NCBI RefSeq assembly: GCF_041345015.1
Contig: NZ_CP166769.1
Coordinates: 496,001 to 560,000, forward strand
Reading direction: 5' to 3'
Length of the DNA stretch: 64,000 bases
Source: Bartonella sp. DGB1
Lineage (GTDB): Bacteria > Pseudomonadota > Alphaproteobacteria > Rhizobiales > Rhizobiaceae
This document shows positions 48,237 to 57,538 of this stretch, piece by piece (the first letter of the stretch is position 1; every line of letters begins with the position of its first letter). The translations under genes were made by a program, and so were the position numbers. The notes under the pieces are model-generated. The model searched no databases and was not told where the DNA came from. It saw only the letters and a list, made by a program, of their open reading frames with translations.

Positions 48237-49225
48237 TCATTTACCCATTTTTGTCTATTTTTTGACACTTCTTCACTAGGTATCATAAGAACTTTTTTAG
48301 GCTCTTTAACATCCTTAAATATAGGTAATTTATCTTTTGGTGTAACTGAAGGCCACATCCAATTAACTTCAGGAATTATATTTTGAAATCTAGGACTTAA
48401 CATAAATTCCAAAAATTGACGTGCTAATGGATTTTTATCGCCTTTTACAGTAAGAGCGGCAACTTCTAATTGTACGTAGTTACCATCATTAAAGATTAAC
48501 ACATCGTGATTATCTTTTTTATTGTAAAATAAATTAGCAGGAGGGGAAGTGGTGTAAGCTAGAACATAATCTGATTGACCTTTTAAGAAAAGATTATAGC
48601 TAGTACCCCATGAAGGTGCTACTGTAACTAGACGAGGTTTTAATTTCTTCCACATTTCCGGAGCTTTATCACCGTACAGATCCTTCATCCATAATACTAA
48701 ACCTAAACCAGGAGTAGAAACACGAGGATCACTCATGATGAAATTAGCATCGGGGAAATTATTGATAAAGTCATCCATACTAGTTGGGACTTTTTTAATT
48801 TTGTCTTTATCATATAAAAAAGCAAAATAACTATAATCAAATGGAATGAAAATATCATCATTAAAATCAACAGCGATAGAATATTTAGGTGTTTTTAGGT
48901 TATGTTTTACAAATAGCCCTGTTTTAGTAGCTTCATGTATTACATTATTGTCTAAACCCATAGCGATATCAGCTCGGGTGTTTTTACCTTCTAATTTTAT
49001 TTTGTTTAAAATATCTAAGGAATGCCCTGGAGAAGTAAAGACTACCTCACAGTTGCATGTTTTTTCAAATTCTGCTTTTGCTTTAGGTCCTACGCCATAA
49101 GGTCCAGCAAAACCACTATAGGTATAGATGGTTAATTTTGGTAGAGAACCATCTTTGGCTGATGGGGTAGTAAGAGTTATTAAAGAAAGAATCAAGATGG
49201 TGAAAAAATGATAAATATGTCGCAT
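48212..49225 (-). CDS. thiB: Thiamine-binding periplasmic protein ThiB
   Basis: ThiB captures thiamine or its phosphates in the periplasm. From the ATG at 49225 it has a signal peptide (MRHIYHFFTILILSLITLTTPSA) and the mature start LTIYTYSGFAGPYGVGPKAKAEFEKTCNC. PFDYSYFAFLYDK and the substrate-domain WGTSYNLFLKGQSDYVLAYTTSPP follow; these match TbpA/ThiB. The longer frame from 49258 (MSPLCTLKGTK...) is unlikely because AAGGGGAC is well spaced for 49225 and the signal peptide starts there. No TPP riboswitch pattern is visible in the upstream 190 bases. Confidence 0.92.
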   Translation of the reverse strand: MRHIYHFFTILILSLITLTTPSAKDGSLPKLTIYTYSGFAGPYGVGPKAKAEFEKTCNCEVVFTSPGHSLDILNKIKLEGKNTRADIAMGLDNNVIHEATKTGLFVKHNLKTPKYSIAVDFNDDIFIPFDYSYFAFLYDKDKIKKVPTSMDDFINNFPDANFIMSDPRVSTPGLGLVLWMKDLYGDKAPEMWKKLKPRLVTVAPSWGTSYNLFLKGQSDYVLAYTTSPPANLFYNKKDNHDVLIFNDGNYVQLEVAALTVKGDKNPLARQFLEFMLSPRFQNIIPEVNWMWPSVTPKDKLPIFKDVKEPKKVLMIPSEEVSKNRQKWVNEWINALYN

Positions 49226-49446
49226 TTTAGTCCCCTTAAGTGTACATAATGGCGACATTATAACTTATTTTTTTTGTAAAAATATAAGACAATAAAAATA
49301 TTAACAGATTAATTTATTGTGGAATATATTTTTATGATATTTACATATTTAACAATCTGTGCATCATATGCTTATCTTTGATAATATTTTTATAACTTGG
49401 TTTTAGAATAATAAATATTATAATCAAATGTTAACCAGTTAATATC

Positions 49447-49860
49447 ATGGATAAACAATCAGTTAACAAAAATAGGTCTTTAAAAAAGACCTATCAAGAT
49501 ACTTATGCTAATGACATTATTAAATTAATGTCAGAAGGATATAGTTTATCTGCATGCGCAGCTCAGCTTAATGTTACTTGTGAATCTTTATATAGTTGGC
49601 AAAAAGAATATCCTGCATTTAATGAAGCTATAAAATTAGGGCAAGCTAAACGTTTGTTTTTCTGGGAGCAGAAGTTATTAGATCCAGAATTAAAACCTGT
49701 TTTTTTAAGAGCTATTTTATTCACTTTGCAAAATATAGCACCATTAGAATGGAAAGATAAAGAACAGGATAATCTTTTAAATAGTATGACTGTTAATAAA
49801 ATTGAGCTTGTAGCACCAGATTTAGCAAGAAATTATTACATAAATAAGGAGAAAAAATGA
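49447..49860 (+). CDS. Phage terminase small subunit-like protein
   Basis: This 137-residue protein begins the virion cassette. It contains a helix-turn-helix (LMSEGYSLSACAAQLNVTCESLYSWQKEYPAFNEAIKLGQA), the DNA-recognition type found in terminase small subunits, followed by a helical region. Its position right before the large terminase is decisive for the call. The subunit recognises the packaging site on the DNA to be packaged. There is a 21-base gap to terL. The 190-base spacer upstream has no recognisable att site or integrase. Confidence 0.8.
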   Translation: MDKQSVNKNRSLKKTYQDTYANDIIKLMSEGYSLSACAAQLNVTCESLYSWQKEYPAFNEAIKLGQAKRLFFWEQKLLDPELKPVFLRAILFTLQNIAPLEWKDKEQDNLLNSMTVNKIELVAPDLARNYYINKEKK

Positions 49861-49881
49861 CACATTAAATAAGGTAAAAAA

Positions 49882-51222
49882 ATGTTTGATTATTATAAAA
49901 AGAATAAAAAAAAATTTGTAAAAGTAGAATTACCACCTAAATTGATACCAATTTTTATGGGCGAGGCACGTTATAGAGGGGCATATGGTGGTAGAGGAAG
50001 TGGAAAAACAAAAGCTTTTGCTAAAATGGCCGCAATAAAGGGATTACAGCTAGCGCACGAACAAAAAAAGGGCATAATAGTTGCTGCACGAGAATTTATG
50101 AATACGTTAAACGATAGTTCAATGGCAGAAATTAAAGCAGCTATTAATGCAGAGGATTGGCTAAAAAGTAATTATGATATTGGAGAAAATTATATTAGAA
50201 CTAAAGACAAAAATATAGAATTTGTATTTATAGGGTTAAGGTATAATTTGGATTCTATAAAGTCAAAAGCACAGATACATTTATTTTGGGTGGATGAGGC
50301 AGAAAATGTAACTGAAAATGCTTGGAGGAAAATTTTACCAACAGTGAGAGAAAAAAATTCTGAAATTTGGCTAACTTGGAATCCTGAAAGTGCAACTTCG
50401 GCCACTCATAAAAGATTTAGAGAGGCGCCACCAAAAAATGCAAAAATTACTGAGTTAAATTGGCGAGATAATCCTTGGTTTCCTGAAGTTTTAAATAATG
50501 AGAGATTAAATGATTTTAATAATAGACCTCAATATTATGCGCATATTTGGGAAGGAGATTTTATAACTGTAGTAGACGGAGCTTATTTTGCGCAGAATAT
50601 AATTAAATTAAAAGAAGAAGGAAGAGTAGCTCACATCGTGCAAGATCCATTATTAACTTTGCAAGCATTTTGGGATATAGGGGGCAGTGGTGCAAAAGCA
50701 GATCATACCGCTATTTGGATAGCTCAATTTGTAGGAAAAGAAATAAGAATCCTAGATTATTACGAAGCACAGGGGCAACCGTTAGAAACTCATATAGATT
50801 GGTTGAAAATTAATAAATATCAAAATGCTTTAATGGTTTTACCACATGATGGAGCTACTAAAGATAGAGTGTATGATGTAAGTTTTCAATCTGTTTTAGA
50901 GCAGGCTGGATTTGAGGTTAAAGTAATACCTAATCAAGGGGCTGGTGCCGCTAGGATGAGAATAGAAGCAGCAAGAAGACTCTTTTCACGAATGTGGTTC
51001 AATGAAGAAACTACTAAAGCTGGTTTGGCGGCTTTAGCTTGGTATCATGAAAAAAGAGACGATGTAAGAGGAATAGGATTAGGACCAGATCATGATTGGA
51101 GTTCACATGCTGCAGATGCTTTTGGATTAATGTGCGTGAAATATGAAGAACCGAGGATAAATTATAAAAGAAATTATGATTTTAGTCAATTTGAAGAAGA
51201 AGATTCATGGCTAACTTATTAA
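49882..51222 (+). CDS. Phage terminase large subunit
   Basis: The large terminase is the ATPase motor and nuclease of DNA packaging. The 446-residue protein shows Walker A RGAYGGRGSGKTKAFAKMAA (residues about 32-51), Walker B HLFWVDEAENV, and coupling motif LTWNPES. The RNase H-like nuclease domain has WDIGGSGAKADHTAIW and HDWSSHAADAFG carrying its acidic residues. It fits the PBSX/Terminase_3 type. Both active sites appear intact, so the gene is not obviously decayed. A ribosome site, AAGGTA, precedes the ATG. Confidence 0.94.
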   Translation: MFDYYKKNKKKFVKVELPPKLIPIFMGEARYRGAYGGRGSGKTKAFAKMAAIKGLQLAHEQKKGIIVAAREFMNTLNDSSMAEIKAAINAEDWLKSNYDIGENYIRTKDKNIEFVFIGLRYNLDSIKSKAQIHLFWVDEAENVTENAWRKILPTVREKNSEIWLTWNPESATSATHKRFREAPPKNAKITELNWRDNPWFPEVLNNERLNDFNNRPQYYAHIWEGDFITVVDGAYFAQNIIKLKEEGRVAHIVQDPLLTLQAFWDIGGSGAKADHTAIWIAQFVGKEIRILDYYEAQGQPLETHIDWLKINKYQNALMVLPHDGATKDRVYDVSFQSVLEQAGFEVKVIPNQGAGAARMRIEAARRLFSRMWFNEETTKAGLAALAWYHEKRDDVRGIGLGPDHDWSSHAADAFGLMCVKYEEPRINYKRNYDFSQFEEEDSWLTY

Positions 51223-51234
51223 GGAGAAACAAAA

Positions 51235-51798
51235 ATGGAAGAAAATGATAGCCAATTGGTGGAATATACTAATGAAGATATTGAAAGTAACCAAGAAAAT
51301 AATATTGACGAGCAAGATAAAAAAATAAAGGAAGTAGAATCAAAAGATTTACAAAAATTAACATCTGAATTTTGGGAAGAGGCAGTAAATGTTAGTCGAG
51401 AAGCTCTTCCAGATATTGAAGAGGCGGTAAAATTTTTACAAAAATTTCAAGATAATCAATTAAAAGATATGGCTTTTATAAATGAAAGTTTACAAGATCA
51501 AAAATATCGAGAAAAATTGATACAAAATGAACTAGAGCAAATTATTCAAATTTCTGCTTTACAAGATAAAAATCCAGTAAAAATAATTTATCAATTAGCT
51601 AAACTACGTGGTTATAAAAATTTAGATAGTCAATTAGCTTCTAATAAAGAATTAGCTTTTGAAAGAGCTAAAACTTTAACAGCTAGTAATGGTTCAAAGT
51701 TTGAAGTTGAAAATATTGATAGTTTGGTAAATATGCCATTAGAAGATTTTAAAAAAGCTTTAACCAGAGTAGGTGGCGATTTAAAAAAATTATTATAA
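51235..51798 (+). CDS. Probable phage scaffold or head assembly protein
   Basis: This 187-residue, strongly acidic and helical protein has no motif I can name. It starts with a Glu/Asp/Asn-rich disordered segment (MEENDSQLVEYTNEDIESNQ), then long amphipathic helices (IEEAVKFLQKFQDNQLKDMAFINESL) and a lysine-rich end. Being placed immediately before the capsid gene, with its size and composition, fits a scaffolding protein. The role is inferred from context only. AAGGAGAAAC precedes the ATG. Confidence 0.6.
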   Translation: MEENDSQLVEYTNEDIESNQENNIDEQDKKIKEVESKDLQKLTSEFWEEAVNVSREALPDIEEAVKFLQKFQDNQLKDMAFINESLQDQKYREKLIQNELEQIIQISALQDKNPVKIIYQLAKLRGYKNLDSQLASNKELAFERAKTLTASNGSKFEVENIDSLVNMPLEDFKKALTRVGGDLKKLL

Positions 51799-51815
51799 TA
51801 AAATAAGGAAAAAAT

Positions 51816-52904
51816 ATGACAAGAATGGAAATAACTTCTGATAATCTATCTGCCGTTAAATTATGGGCAAAAAAACTAACCTTAGAAGTTAGAGATTTTA
51901 CCCCGATTGCACCTTTAATTGGTGAAAATGAAGATGCAATAATACATTTAAAAACGGCAACTCAAAAAGGCAAAGGTGATAGAATAACTTTTGATTTACT
52001 TGGGTTATTAGATAAGGATGGTGTAACCGAAGGGGAAAAATTAGAAGGACAAGAGGAAATAGCGCAAATTTATACAGATTCTTTGGTTATTAATCAATTA
52101 AGAACTGCAGTAGCAGTACCCGCAGATGGTACTATTGATGAACAGCGCGCCTCTTTTAATATGCAAGAAAAAGCTAATAAAATGTTGCGTAATTGGTTCT
52201 CTCGTAGGCTGTCTATTGCGGCACATTTACATTGGGCAGGATATACCGGAGATGAAGTAACTATTGAAGGAAAAAAATATAAATTGTCAGGCGTTCATTA
52301 TGGATTTAATAAACCAACTGCTCCAACTAAAAAAAGACATTTAATTGCTAATAATAAATCTTCAGAAAATGAATTATCTGAACAAGATAGATTTTCTTTA
52401 AAACATATTGATGAAGCAATAATGTTGGCTAAAACGAGTAATCCAACAATGCAACCTGTAACTATTAATGGTGATAAAGTTTTTGTAATGTATCTACATC
52501 CTGCACAAGTAAAAGATTTACGTAGTAATTGTGATGGTGGACAATGGTTAGATATTCAAAAATCTGCTTATGCTGGTTCAAGGAGTAAAAATCCTATTTT
52601 TGATGGTTCTTTGGGGATGTACAATGGTGTTATTTTAAGAGAGGCTGTACATGTAATGCCAGGATTAAATAATGAAAGAAAAATGAAATTAAATACGCGT
52701 AGAGCAGTATTATTAGGCGCTCAATCTTTAGCGGTAGCTTTTGGTAGAAATATGGATCACAGCTATTTTAAAATTATTAAAGAGACAAAAGACTATGAAA
52801 ATGAGTTGGGTTTTGCCTGCTCAACATTATTTGGAATTAAAAAGACTAAATTTAACAATGAAGATTATGGAACCATAGTTGTTTCTACATATAGCGATTT
52901 ATAA
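51816..52904 (+). CDS. Major capsid protein, N4-gp56 family type
   Basis: This 362-residue protein resembles the N4-gp56 (DUF4043) major capsid family. It has VKLWAKKLTLEVRDFTPIAPLIGENEDAIIHL near the start, GDRITFDLLGLLDKDGVTEGEKLEGQEE, and the core with FSRRLSIAAHLHWAGYTGD and FVMYLHPAQVKDLR. The C-terminal GAQSLAVAFGR and ENELGFACSTLFGIKKTKFNNEDYGTIVVSTYSD complete it. It builds the icosahedral shell. The gene is intact and follows the scaffold-like gene. A 117-base spacer with an inverted repeat separates it from the portal. Confidence 0.88.
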   Translation: MTRMEITSDNLSAVKLWAKKLTLEVRDFTPIAPLIGENEDAIIHLKTATQKGKGDRITFDLLGLLDKDGVTEGEKLEGQEEIAQIYTDSLVINQLRTAVAVPADGTIDEQRASFNMQEKANKMLRNWFSRRLSIAAHLHWAGYTGDEVTIEGKKYKLSGVHYGFNKPTAPTKKRHLIANNKSSENELSEQDRFSLKHIDEAIMLAKTSNPTMQPVTINGDKVFVMYLHPAQVKDLRSNCDGGQWLDIQKSAYAGSRSKNPIFDGSLGMYNGVILREAVHVMPGLNNERKMKLNTRRAVLLGAQSLAVAFGRNMDHSYFKIIKETKDYENELGFACSTLFGIKKTKFNNEDYGTIVVSTYSDL

Positions 52905-52918
52905 CTGAAATAAGTTAG

Positions 52919-53004
52919 AATAGGGAGATGATAAAGCAAATATATCTATATCTGGCTTTATTAATTATTACCTTGGAATTTAATTGCTTTTAAGTCTCCT
53001 TATT
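52919..53004 (+). promoter_or_regulatory. Inverted repeat between capsid and portal genes
   Basis: About 23 bases at 52919-52941 are roughly complementary to 52982-53004, with a core of AAAGCAA against TTGCTTT and GGAGA against TCTCC. The structure fills the spacer before the portal ribosome site. It could reduce read-through from the highly expressed capsid gene or stabilise its mRNA. Function is inferred. Confidence 0.45.
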
Positions 53005-53021
53005 AAATAAGGATATTTAAA

Positions 53022-54752
53022 ATGACAGAAGAGATATTATTTAATCGGCTGAAGTCATGGTATCAGACTGATTTAGAAAATTGTATAAAATGGAGAAAAA
53101 TAGCGCAAGAAGATTATAATTTTTATAACGGTCATCATTGGAATGACAGAGAATTAGCTATTTTAAGAGCTCAACGAAGACCAGTAATAAGTTTTAATCG
53201 AATAGCACCTATTATTCAATCTGTGCTAGGATCAGAAATAAATAATCGACGCCAGATAAGATTTATACCTAGGGAACAAGGCGATATTATTCCAAATGAA
53301 TTATTAACTGCTACTGCTGAATGGTTTAGAGAACAATCAGAGGCAAATTCAGAAGAATCTGAAGCTTTTAGAGATGCTATTATTTCAGGAATTGGATGGA
53401 CAGATACTAGATTATGTTTTGATGATAATCCAAGAGGAGCTCCAGTAGTAGAAAGATTAGATCCATTTAAAATGGTATGGGATTCAAGGGCGAATAGACC
53501 TAATTTAAAAAATGCTGAAAGATTATTTTATGTAGATGAAAAAAATATTGAGGAATTAAAAATTTTATTTCCAGGTAATAATGAAGCAGATTTGCACGCA
53601 GATTGGGCTTTATATGGTAGCGAAAATTTAAATAAAGATGATTACGATAATATCAGACATCAACAGGGTAAAGCTATTATAGTAGAATGTAGATGGAAGG
53701 TAAAAGAAACCTATTATCAAATTATTTTATTAGATGGGCAAACATTTGAATTATCTGAAAAAGATTATTTAGAGTTTAGAAAAAATACTAATCAAGATTA
53801 TTCAAAAGTGAAATTTCGTAAAACTATTATTAAAAGAGCATTTTTAGGAAATAAAATTCTTCAACCTATTGATGAACCATTAACTTCACCAGCTAATTTT
53901 GGTTGGTCTGCTATTACTGGATTTTATGATCTAACCGATAATATATATTATGGATTAACTAGAGCTATGAAAGATCCACAAAGATGGGCTAATAAATTTT
54001 TTAGTCAGGTTATGCATATTTTGAATAGTCAGACTAAAGGAGGAATTTTAGCAGAAAGAGGAGCTTTTGAAAATGATAGACAAGCTGCTGAGAGTCTCGC
54101 AAAGAGTGATCAGATAACTTGGATGAAAAGTGGATCATTAAGTAATAGCTCTCCTAGAATTCAACCTAAACCGGCAGCATCTTTCCCTGATGGTTTTTTT
54201 GCTTTATTTAATGAAAGTAAAAATAGCATATATAATGTTACTGGTATCAGTCAGGAATTTCTAGGAACAAGAGCTATTAATCAGCCTGGTGTATTAGAGA
54301 TGCAACGTAAGGAATCATCTTTAAATTTATTAGCACCTTTATTTGATAATTTGAAAAAATACCGTAAAAACCAAGCTGAAATTATGTTGTATTTAATTCA
54401 AAATTATTTATCAGATGGACGATTGATTAGAATTCTAGGAACAGAAAAACAGGAATATGTAAAATTAACCAGAGAGAATATTGCTAATATTGAATATGAT
54501 ATAATAGTTGATGATGCACCTACTAGCACTAATGAAAAAGAAAAAACTTTTGAAGTGATTAAAAGTTTATTGCCTTTTTTAAGAAGCTATATGAGTCCAG
54601 AATTAACATTAGATATTTTAAAATATTCACCTCTACCTTCCTCATTAATCGAAAAATTAAAATCAGAATTAGATAAAAAACAAGAAGTAGGCGGAGAGGA
54701 TAATGCCTTGCAACCTAAAGATATAGAAAAATATATGATGGGTGAATATTAA
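53022..54752 (+). CDS. P22-type phage portal protein
   Basis: The portal forms the ring through which DNA enters and leaves the head. The 576-residue protein matches P22-like portals: DYNFYNGHHWNDRELAILRAQRRPVISFNRIAPIIQSVLGSEINNR near the start, then RDAIISGIGWTDTRL and VERLDPFKMVWDSRA. Later come GFYDLTDNIYYGLTRAMKDPQRWANKFFSQ and GISQEFLGTRAINQPGVLEMQRKES. It is placed after the capsid gene rather than between terminase and capsid, an uncommon order. No frameshift is seen. AAGGATA precedes the ATG. Confidence 0.9.
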   Translation: MTEEILFNRLKSWYQTDLENCIKWRKIAQEDYNFYNGHHWNDRELAILRAQRRPVISFNRIAPIIQSVLGSEINNRRQIRFIPREQGDIIPNELLTATAEWFREQSEANSEESEAFRDAIISGIGWTDTRLCFDDNPRGAPVVERLDPFKMVWDSRANRPNLKNAERLFYVDEKNIEELKILFPGNNEADLHADWALYGSENLNKDDYDNIRHQQGKAIIVECRWKVKETYYQIILLDGQTFELSEKDYLEFRKNTNQDYSKVKFRKTIIKRAFLGNKILQPIDEPLTSPANFGWSAITGFYDLTDNIYYGLTRAMKDPQRWANKFFSQVMHILNSQTKGGILAERGAFENDRQAAESLAKSDQITWMKSGSLSNSSPRIQPKPAASFPDGFFALFNESKNSIYNVTGISQEFLGTRAINQPGVLEMQRKESSLNLLAPLFDNLKKYRKNQAEIMLYLIQNYLSDGRLIRILGTEKQEYVKLTRENIANIEYDIIVDDAPTSTNEKEKTFEVIKSLLPFLRSYMSPELTLDILKYSPLPSSLIEKLKSELDKKQEVGGEDNALQPKDIEKYMMGEY

Positions 54753-54777
54753 ATTTAACATTTAATAGGAGACAATT

Positions 54778-55485
54778 ATGTCTGCATGTTTTACAAATTT
54801 TTTGCATTTAAAACAGTTATTAGCTTTAGAAATAGATGACACGCAAGATACTTATAAGGAGGAAATAGAACAAGCTATTTGGAATGTTTTTCAAACTTAT
54901 GAAAATGCAGATTTTTATTTTTTAGAAAAAAAACCATTTAAATTATTATTAGAAAAAGGGCGCGCTAATTATCCAATCTGGTTACATGAGGAGAGCCAAG
55001 ATTATAAAAATAAATTAATCCAGAATAAAATTGATTTAGCACAAAGGCAAAAATTTTCATTATTTACCAATGAAATTTTTACTAGTTATATTAAATTGGG
55101 TAATAATATAAATCATTACTTATATAAAATGGATAATTGTTCATCAGAAAAAAATACAGCTGAGTTTGGGATACCATTAATATATAGTTTTACTAAAGAT
55201 AACCCTAATAAAATAAATTTTTATCCTGTACCAGATAAAGATAGGATAGTTTATTTTAAATTAAGAACACCAGGAAAATTAAATAGTTATTTCGCTAATA
55301 TATGGTTGAAGGAAGCTCCTAAGTTATTAAAGGAAGCGGCAAAAAAATATTTATTTCAATATATTTTACGTGATTATGAACAAGCTGTTATAGCCGCGGC
55401 AGGGGAGAAAGAAGCTGTACAAAATATATTAACTGCTACTTCTAAACAACAAGAGGTTCATTCTATAACTCTAACAGAATTTTGA
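54778..55485 (+). CDS. Phage head-tail adaptor-like protein
   Basis: This 235-residue protein has no motif I can name with certainty. It is predicted to be a mix of helix and strand (FLHLKQLLALEIDDTQDTYKEEIEQAIWNVFQTYENADFYFLEKKPF, then LIYSFTKDNPNKINFYPVPDKDRIVYFKLRTPG, ending in helices). The mention of output values like FYPVPDKDRIVYFKL and the place right after the portal resemble the gp4-like adaptor proteins of podoviruses. Assignment rests mainly on gene order. Seven bases separate its stop from the next start. Confidence 0.6.
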   Translation: MSACFTNFLHLKQLLALEIDDTQDTYKEEIEQAIWNVFQTYENADFYFLEKKPFKLLLEKGRANYPIWLHEESQDYKNKLIQNKIDLAQRQKFSLFTNEIFTSYIKLGNNINHYLYKMDNCSSEKNTAEFGIPLIYSFTKDNPNKINFYPVPDKDRIVYFKLRTPGKLNSYFANIWLKEAPKLLKEAAKKYLFQYILRDYEQAVIAAAGEKEAVQNILTATSKQQEVHSITLTEF

Positions 55486-55492
55486 GGTGAAA

Positions 55493-56959
55493 ATGTCCGT
55501 TATTAATATACCTTATTATGCACCAGATTCTGCTAGTACTAATAGTAAATATTCAAAAGTAGTAGAAAATCTATTTCCAGCGTTAGATGGATATATTTCT
55601 ATTCCTTCGTTTAAAACATTTGGAGATCCAATAAAAGCTAAAATATATGGAGGTATTTCTGTTCAGTCAATGGATAGATTATCTTATTGTTTTATTGGTA
55701 CTGCAAAAGATATTTTGATGTTAGATAATACTACAAAAAAATGGAGAAAAGTTACTAATAAAACAAAAAAATATTCAGCTAATGAATTATCTTATTGGTC
55801 TTTTACGGTATTTGGTGATTATGTAATAGCAGTTAATGCAAATGATAAACCACAAGTATTTAATTTAAAAACAGATAGTCATTTTAGAGATTTAGGTGGT
55901 AATCCTCCAAAAGCTAGAAGCGTAACCGTATGGGGCGATTTTTTAGTTTTAATTTCTTTAATTGATGAGCCAAATAAAATTATGTGGTCAGGATTAAATA
56001 ATATCGAATGGTGGGAGGTAGGAAAGAAAAATTGTGATTATCAGTCTTTTCCAACCGGCGGTATGGTAATAGGAGCAAGTAATTCCACCAATCCAATTAT
56101 TTTTATGCAACGTGCTATATATAGAGGAATTTTTGCGCCTGGTTCTAAAATGGTTTTTACCTTTTCCAAATTATATGATCTTGCTGATAATCAATCTGCT
56201 CGAGCAATTGTAGCAAGAGAAAATCTATCTTTTTTTATTGATACTAGTGGATTTTACCAGATAGATATTCAAGGAAATTTAAAATCTATTGGAAGAGGAA
56301 AGATTAATGATTTTATTTTAAAAGAAGTATTAGGGGGTAATTTATTTAATGTTATCGGGGCAATAGATCCGGTAGCCAGCAGAGTATATTGGGGAATTAA
56401 AAGCGGTAATTCTACTTTTATTAATAAAATATTAATTTACGATTGGATCTTAGATCGATGGAGTTATATGAAAGTAGAATTAGAATATATATTACCACTA
56501 TATAGCACAGGGAAAACCTTAGAGAGTTTAGATGAATATGGTAATTTAGAAAATTTACCATATTCATTAGATTCTTATGTATGGCAACATGATTACCCTA
56601 GTTTTGCAGGAATAAATTTACAAGGGCAGATAGGATCTTTCAGTGATAGGCAACAGCCAATGGAAGCATTAATTGTCTCATCTGATTTTAAAAATAATAA
56701 TGGCGCTATAGGAATTTTGAAAGATATAGCTTTAGATATTGATGGAGGAGAATATTTTGTTTCGTTTGGTACAAGAAAAAATCTGTTATCGCCAATAGAA
56801 TGGTCAAAAGAATATGCTGTAGAACCTAAAATAAATAAAATAAATAAATTAAAAAGGGGGAGATATCTAAGTATTAAAATTAGAATATCGTCGCAAAAAT
56901 CTGCTTGGAGTAAAATAAGTAAAATTTATTATAAATGGTTAACAGCAGGTACAAGATGA
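55493..56959 (+). CDS. Phage tail hub/DNA stabilisation protein, P22 gp10-like
   Basis: This 488-residue protein is rich in beta strands with repeating blade-like segments (YCFIGTAKDILMLDNTTKKWRKVT, SYWSFTVFGDYVIAVNANDKPQVFNLKT, SVTVWGDFLVLISLIDEPNKIMWSGLNNIEWWE, ENLSFFIDTSGFYQIDIQGNLKSIGRG). Such features occur in the P22 gp10 family, which closes the portal and supports the tail. The frame extends to GTG 55487, but GAGGTG gives the ATG at 55493 a good ribosome site. It overlaps the next gene by four bases. Confidence 0.72.
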   Translation: MSVINIPYYAPDSASTNSKYSKVVENLFPALDGYISIPSFKTFGDPIKAKIYGGISVQSMDRLSYCFIGTAKDILMLDNTTKKWRKVTNKTKKYSANELSYWSFTVFGDYVIAVNANDKPQVFNLKTDSHFRDLGGNPPKARSVTVWGDFLVLISLIDEPNKIMWSGLNNIEWWEVGKKNCDYQSFPTGGMVIGASNSTNPIIFMQRAIYRGIFAPGSKMVFTFSKLYDLADNQSARAIVARENLSFFIDTSGFYQIDIQGNLKSIGRGKINDFILKEVLGGNLFNVIGAIDPVASRVYWGIKSGNSTFINKILIYDWILDRWSYMKVELEYILPLYSTGKTLESLDEYGNLENLPYSLDSYVWQHDYPSFAGINLQGQIGSFSDRQQPMEALIVSSDFKNNNGAIGILKDIALDIDGGEYFVSFGTRKNLLSPIEWSKEYAVEPKINKINKLKRGRYLSIKIRISSQKSAWSKISKIYYKWLTAGTR

Positions 56960-57387
56960 TAAAATTATATAATACTAATGGTTGGAGTCAAAAACAAATA
57001 AGACCTTATTTATTAGATATTTTTACAGCAATTATGCAATTAGAACATAAAATACCAATGTTATCCGGATCTATCATTTGGAATGAAATATTAAAGGGGG
57101 AAAAAGATTTATGGATCATAAAAGAAGATAATAAATTCAAATCTATTGCCTTAACCAAAGTAATGCAAAACAAATATAGTGATAATATATTAATGATATT
57201 TGATTATGCAGGGAGTGATTTAGGAATAATATCAGAAATTTTGCAACAAATGTTAGATTGGGCGAAAAAACATAACATAAAATATGTAGAAACTACAGGG
57301 AGAGAAGGATGGAAAAAATTCTTAAAACCTGCAGGATTTAAAATCAAAGAAATAACTTATTTAAAGGAAATTAATCATGAATTTTAA
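56956..57387 (+). CDS. Phage-associated GNAT-like acetyltransferase
   Basis: This 143-residue protein has the length and general pattern of the small GNAT-like proteins coded among structural genes of many podoviruses. IIWNEILKGEKDLWIIKEDN gives the central strand region, LGIISEILQQMLDWAKKHNIKYVETTGREGWKKFLKPAGFKIKE matches their conserved end. The role in the virion or host is unknown. The ATG at 56956 overlaps the preceding stop; an in-frame ATG at 56935 would give a 25-base overlap. Confidence 0.65.
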   Translation: MIKLYNTNGWSQKQIRPYLLDIFTAIMQLEHKIPMLSGSIIWNEILKGEKDLWIIKEDNKFKSIALTKVMQNKYSDNILMIFDYAGSDLGIISEILQQMLDWAKKHNIKYVETTGREGWKKFLKPAGFKIKEITYLKEINHEF

Positions 57388-57538
57388 CTCTTATATCTAT
57401 AATATTCCAGTAATAGATGAATTACAAGAAGATGATAATGTAGAGGTTATGGTAGTTATGAATGGTAATTTTTGTCGTCTTCCTTTGAAAAAATTATTTA
57501 AAAAAGTAAAAGAGGCGGAAAATGAGCTCAATTTATAA
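57377..57538 (+). CDS. Small phage protein of unknown function
   Basis: A 53-residue frame (MNFNSYIYNIPVIDELQEDD to KVKEAENELNL) fills the space between the acetyltransferase-like gene and the fibre gene. It overlaps them by 11 and 17 bases, a tight packing that supports a real gene. It is acidic in the middle and basic at the end, with no motif known to me. It is shorter than usual gene-calling limits. Confidence 0.6.
   Translation: MNFNSYIYNIPVIDELQEDDNVEVMVVMNGNFCRLPLKKLFKKVKEAENELNL

Noticed and set aside
49226-49446. Possible attachment site or riboswitch upstream of thiB and the phage block
   Set aside because: No repeat shared with 59928-60213 was found and no TPP riboswitch core is visible; only a TATAAT-like box near 49257-49262 on the minus strand without a matching -35.
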